This document shows positions 57,678 to 64,000 of a stretch of 64,000 bases of DNA, one piece after another. The stretch is from Daedaleopsis sinensis. Its lineage: Eukaryota > Basidiomycota > Agaricomycetes > Polyporales > Polyporaceae. The notes beneath the pieces are model-generated. The model was not told the origin of the DNA. It saw only the letters and a program-made list of their open reading frames with translations, and ran no database searches. Each line of letters opens with the position of its first letter. The stretch's first letter is position 1. The stretch lies in NCBI GenBank assembly GCA_033807695.1, contig CM066301.1, positions 2,232,001 to 2,296,000 of the forward strand, given 5' to 3'. A program made the translations under genes and the position numbers.

Positions 57678-57757
57678 TGCCCCATGGCTGAGTTGGTTAC
57701 AGCGTCCGACTGTTAAAGCGCATCGGAAGGTCGTGAGTTCGAGCCTCACTGGGGCAG
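57678..57757 (+). tRNA. tRNA-Asn (GTT) with a 6-nt intron
   Basis: A complete cloverleaf folds by eye. The acceptor stem TGCCCCA pairs with TGGGGCA. The D stem is GCTG/CAGC with an A-box-like TGGCTGAGTTGG. The anticodon stem TCCGA pairs with TCGGA, and the T arm is GTGAG-TTCGAGC-CTCAC. The anticodon loop reads CTGTTA-x6-A, so the anticodon is GTT and six extra bases (about AAGCGC) follow position 37, the standard nuclear tRNA intron site. The discriminator base is G, as in other tRNA-Asn. A short T-run (ATTTT) 6-10 bp downstream can end Pol III transcription. Confidence 0.95.
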
Positions 57758-57898
57758 AATCATTTTACCCATATTTGCGAGGTCGTCATCCGTTCCGACC
57801 GTGTCCCCTGGACAAGCGACGTACGGGATTCCGACCAGAGATATCCATTATATGCCATTACAATGTCCCCATAACGGACTGATAATCTATCTCAACAT

Positions 57899-61452
<3,554 letters not shown>

Positions 61453-62397
61453 GTCGCCTGCGGAAGGCTCTATGCGTAAGAGAGCGGGAGGTGAAGGAGA
61501 GGATGGCCGGGGAGTGTAGAGTACAGTGGGCGCGGTCTGGAATCTTTTGGAGAGAAGACTCCCGGCAAAAGCGCCAGTATATGAGCAGACGCCCTCGCTA
61601 AGCTGACGTGGCGGATTCCCGCCGGCCCCAAGCTCCGGGTCCACCGCCTCCCACCGCCATGAAAACCGTCTGTGTTCCAGTATGTTCTCAACCTTCGCCT
61701 GAGAGTCTCTCCTGACATCCCTGGTACACCTCCAGCCCATCTGACTCTGTTCATGTATGTTTCGTGCGAACAATGCCGGCCGTGAGTATTCGTGAGGTAC
61801 ACGAAGTACGGCAGATCGTTGGCAGGCACCTCAAACTTTCAAGTTCGCGGTCTCTGTCCATTCCCGGGCTTCGACTGTGGGAGGGGACAGCACCGTCGAC
61901 CGTGCAAGCTCTCAGAGTCTGAATGCCGACCAATGGCCAGCGAGGCATTGGTGCGAGACAACGAGATTGGAGAGGCACACGCCAGCGCATCCCCGAACCA
62001 CGACTGATAATTACTCGCATTTATACACACAGCGGACCGTGAATCTATACATTGACATAGGCCTGAGAGGGGAGAATAGTACGGGATACAGCGCACAAGA
62101 TGGTTCGCCGACTGGGACGTGTTGCGCGGAAACGGGATTGCAAAGATGTGTCCTTGCAGCCAAGTGCAGAATCACCATCATCAACGGCATTGAGGAGGCG
62201 TGAAGAGCATCAACGTGGTAGTAGAACGAGTGTCCGTGGAGATGAGCGAAGAGACAGACGATTATGAATCTAAGGTTCACGTTGCACCGCTGTTTATTTA
62301 TGAAGTGAGCGTGTGGAATATCGATTCATACAAGGTTCATCCTTACGTTGCGAAAGTAGTGGATTAGTGTACATGTCCGAAGCCAAGATGCATTCGA
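61453..62397. other. Upstream region of the SERCA gene / 3' flank of SIP5
   Basis: This 0.95-kb stretch holds the SERCA promoter and the SIP5 3' untranslated region. Short ORFs on both strands have no recognisable domain. I see no TATA box close to the SERCA start. Confidence 0.4.
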
Positions 62398-63970
62398 TCA
62401 ATTGACAATCGTCGTGCTGGGTTCGCCTTCGGTGGAAGGCGTTGGGAGCACAGCAGTATCCAATAACGGCTTGTCAGACACCGATGACTCGGGAGACGAC
62501 GGGAGGATGTCATATGGAGGAGAAACAGAAGAGGCGAACGATGGCGGGTGAGCAATGGCTGGACGGTCCGTCGTGTGATCGTTTGAAGAGGGCGCGGAAA
62601 TCGTAGGTTCCTCCGCGGTAACGACGGGCAATGGTGTGTTTGAACCCGTCTCGCCTTCGCCAGTCGAAGCAGAAACCGGTTCGGAGGCTCCTTCACCAGC
62701 ATTCTCACTCTCGGCCAAAGAACTCCTTTGCTCGTCCTCCGGACTGGGGCTCCCAACGGCACTGGCGGTAGAGGTGGCGCTGAGAACCGCGGCGCTGATA
62801 GTTCCATATTGCGAACTCGGGGTAGAACGACCGCTACGTCGACCGCTCTGTGAACTGCCTGTTACAAGATCCGAAGCTGGAGGGAGACCTGATATACGCG
62901 AGGAGGTAGTGCGTGCTGGACTTGAAGTCGAAGTTCGAGAGTGAGGAGTTTGAGTACCGTCATCCGTGGACTGCGAAGGAGCCGGCGACTCGTCTGAGGT
63001 CGGGACAGAGACTGCTGTATGTGAGAGATCTGTTCCTTCCGGACCCCCTGTAGATTGGCTCTCCGTGGCACCGCTTGTGGCCGCTGCTGCGGCTTCTTCT
63101 CTCTGTTTCTTCTCCTCCTCTTCCTTCTGCCGCTTCTGTTGGGCTTCGTGCTCAAGCAGCGAAAGTCGCATGGCCTCCATGACCATGATCTGAGAGCGGC
63201 GTCAAAATTCTGTGATTGAGTGATTAATGGCCACGTATTGAGCATGACATACCTCTTCTAGATCCTGTCCACCAAGACCCATCGCACCGAGGAACTGATT
63301 GAGCTCCTGGTTCTGCTGCCTTCTCCGTCTGCGACTTCCACGGTCGCCGCTGCCCTCCGTACTCTCCGCCCCGCCAGCGTCCGTGGCGATTGTGTGCACA
63401 CGACCACTCGTGACCCCAACGGGAATGAGCCGGTCGCCAACTTGACGCATGATGATACGCCTGTTGGCGCGCCGGGCAACAGCAGCACGTACCGCCTCCA
63501 ATTTCGCCTCCCAATCGGGATGGATTTGGTCTTTCATGCATAAGAGACCGAGTCACATACCAAGTGAATGTGAATGTGCCATTGTACTCACCGACCGTGA
63601 CAACTTCGGGATCGGTGTGGCTAAAGCTCTTCCTCCGGCGCTTCGTCGAAGGTCTCTCTGATGTCGCCTTGGGTGAGTCAGGCCATGATGGCGGCGTCTA
63701 TGATTACGAGGACGTCGTCGGCCACATGAGCTGCCAGTGGGTGGTCAGCGGGGAATGGGAAACACGCACCGCGCCTTCGCTGTTTATCCCAGTGCGCCAA
63801 GGAGGGGGCGTGTAGACGACGCCAAAGTTCTCCTGCACACAATATGGACAAGCCGCAGGTTCCGAAACGACATGAGTAGTCGTAGGCTCCACTCTCTTGA
63901 TCTGCACGAAGCACTCGGTGCAGATGGCTTGGTCGCAACATCGTGAACGGTTGATATTGGGTGGATAATA
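62398..63970 (-). CDS. SIP5: SIP5 homologue (Snf1-interacting protein), 5' end missing
   Basis: The window's right edge cuts the gene; the first visible exon starts at 63970 after an intron acceptor GCGTAG. It encodes the conserved Cys-rich motif [20 protein letters not shown], then FVQIKR and [15 protein letters not shown], an incomplete RING-like zinc-binding pattern typical of fungal Sip5. Later exons read [17 protein letters not shown] and [21 protein letters not shown] helical [20 protein letters not shown] stretch is followed by a long Ser/Thr/Pro tail ending [10 protein letters not shown]. In yeast, Sip5 links the Snf1 kinase to the Glc7-Reg1 phosphatase. That role here is assumed from homology. 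Confidence 0.85.
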
Positions 63971-64000
63971 CTACGCGCCCGTGTACTCGTAGTGAACATG

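Overview
The window is nuclear DNA of a filamentous basidiomycete, most likely an Agaricomycete mushroom. The evidence is GC-rich coding sequence, genes cut by many 36-110 nt introns with GT(A/G)NGT donors and CTRAY-like branch sites, fungal orthologues throughout (Cdc27/APC3, Spc24, Sip5, Shq1, Ssb-type Hsp70) and a nuclear tRNA-Asn with an intron. No bacterial, viral or transposon gene was recognised.

Layout. 1-9.4 kb: 5' part of an MIT/Atg38-like gene (-), an unknown five-exon gene (+), CCT1 chaperonin (+), the APC/C scaffold subunit CDC27/APC3 (+) with an in-frame TAG near its end, and an acidic unknown protein (+). 9.4-25.3 kb: a gene-poor, repeat-bearing, GC-rich stretch. At its left edge is an SRR1-domain gene (-). 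Inside are three paralogous minus-strand genes (about 14.9-15.5, 20.3-21.2 and 23.6-24.3 kb), each encoding a 128-184 aa protein with TWO complete Zn2Cys6 clusters in tandem. At its right edge is MCT-1/TMA20 (-). 28.1-46.4 kb: a dense housekeeping block: CRM1 exportin (-), SPC24 (+), CAF-1 large subunit (-) divergent from an RFC clamp-loader subunit (+), SSB Hsp70 (-), mitochondrial uS2m (+) convergent with anthranilate synthase TRP2 (-), and SHQ1 (+). 46.4-51.4 kb: gene-poor. 51.4-64 kb: arrestin-like protein (-) divergent from an SLC35F6-like transporter (+), tRNA-Asn (+), a SERCA-type Ca2+ pump (-), and a SIP5 homologue (-) running off the right edge.

Many of the housekeeping genes serve the cell cycle and chromatin duplication (APC3, Spc24, CAF-1, RFC). 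The CAF-1/RFC divergent promoter and the SPC24 upstream region each hold an MCB-type ACGCGT. The most unusual content is the twin-zinc-cluster family. The six modules share Cys spacing, the introns sit at matching positions, and no fungal-specific transcription factor domain is visible. They may be single-chain DNA-binding proteins with two Gal4-type fingers. All intron/exon structures here were assembled by eye from splice signals and protein similarity; transcripts would be needed to confirm them.
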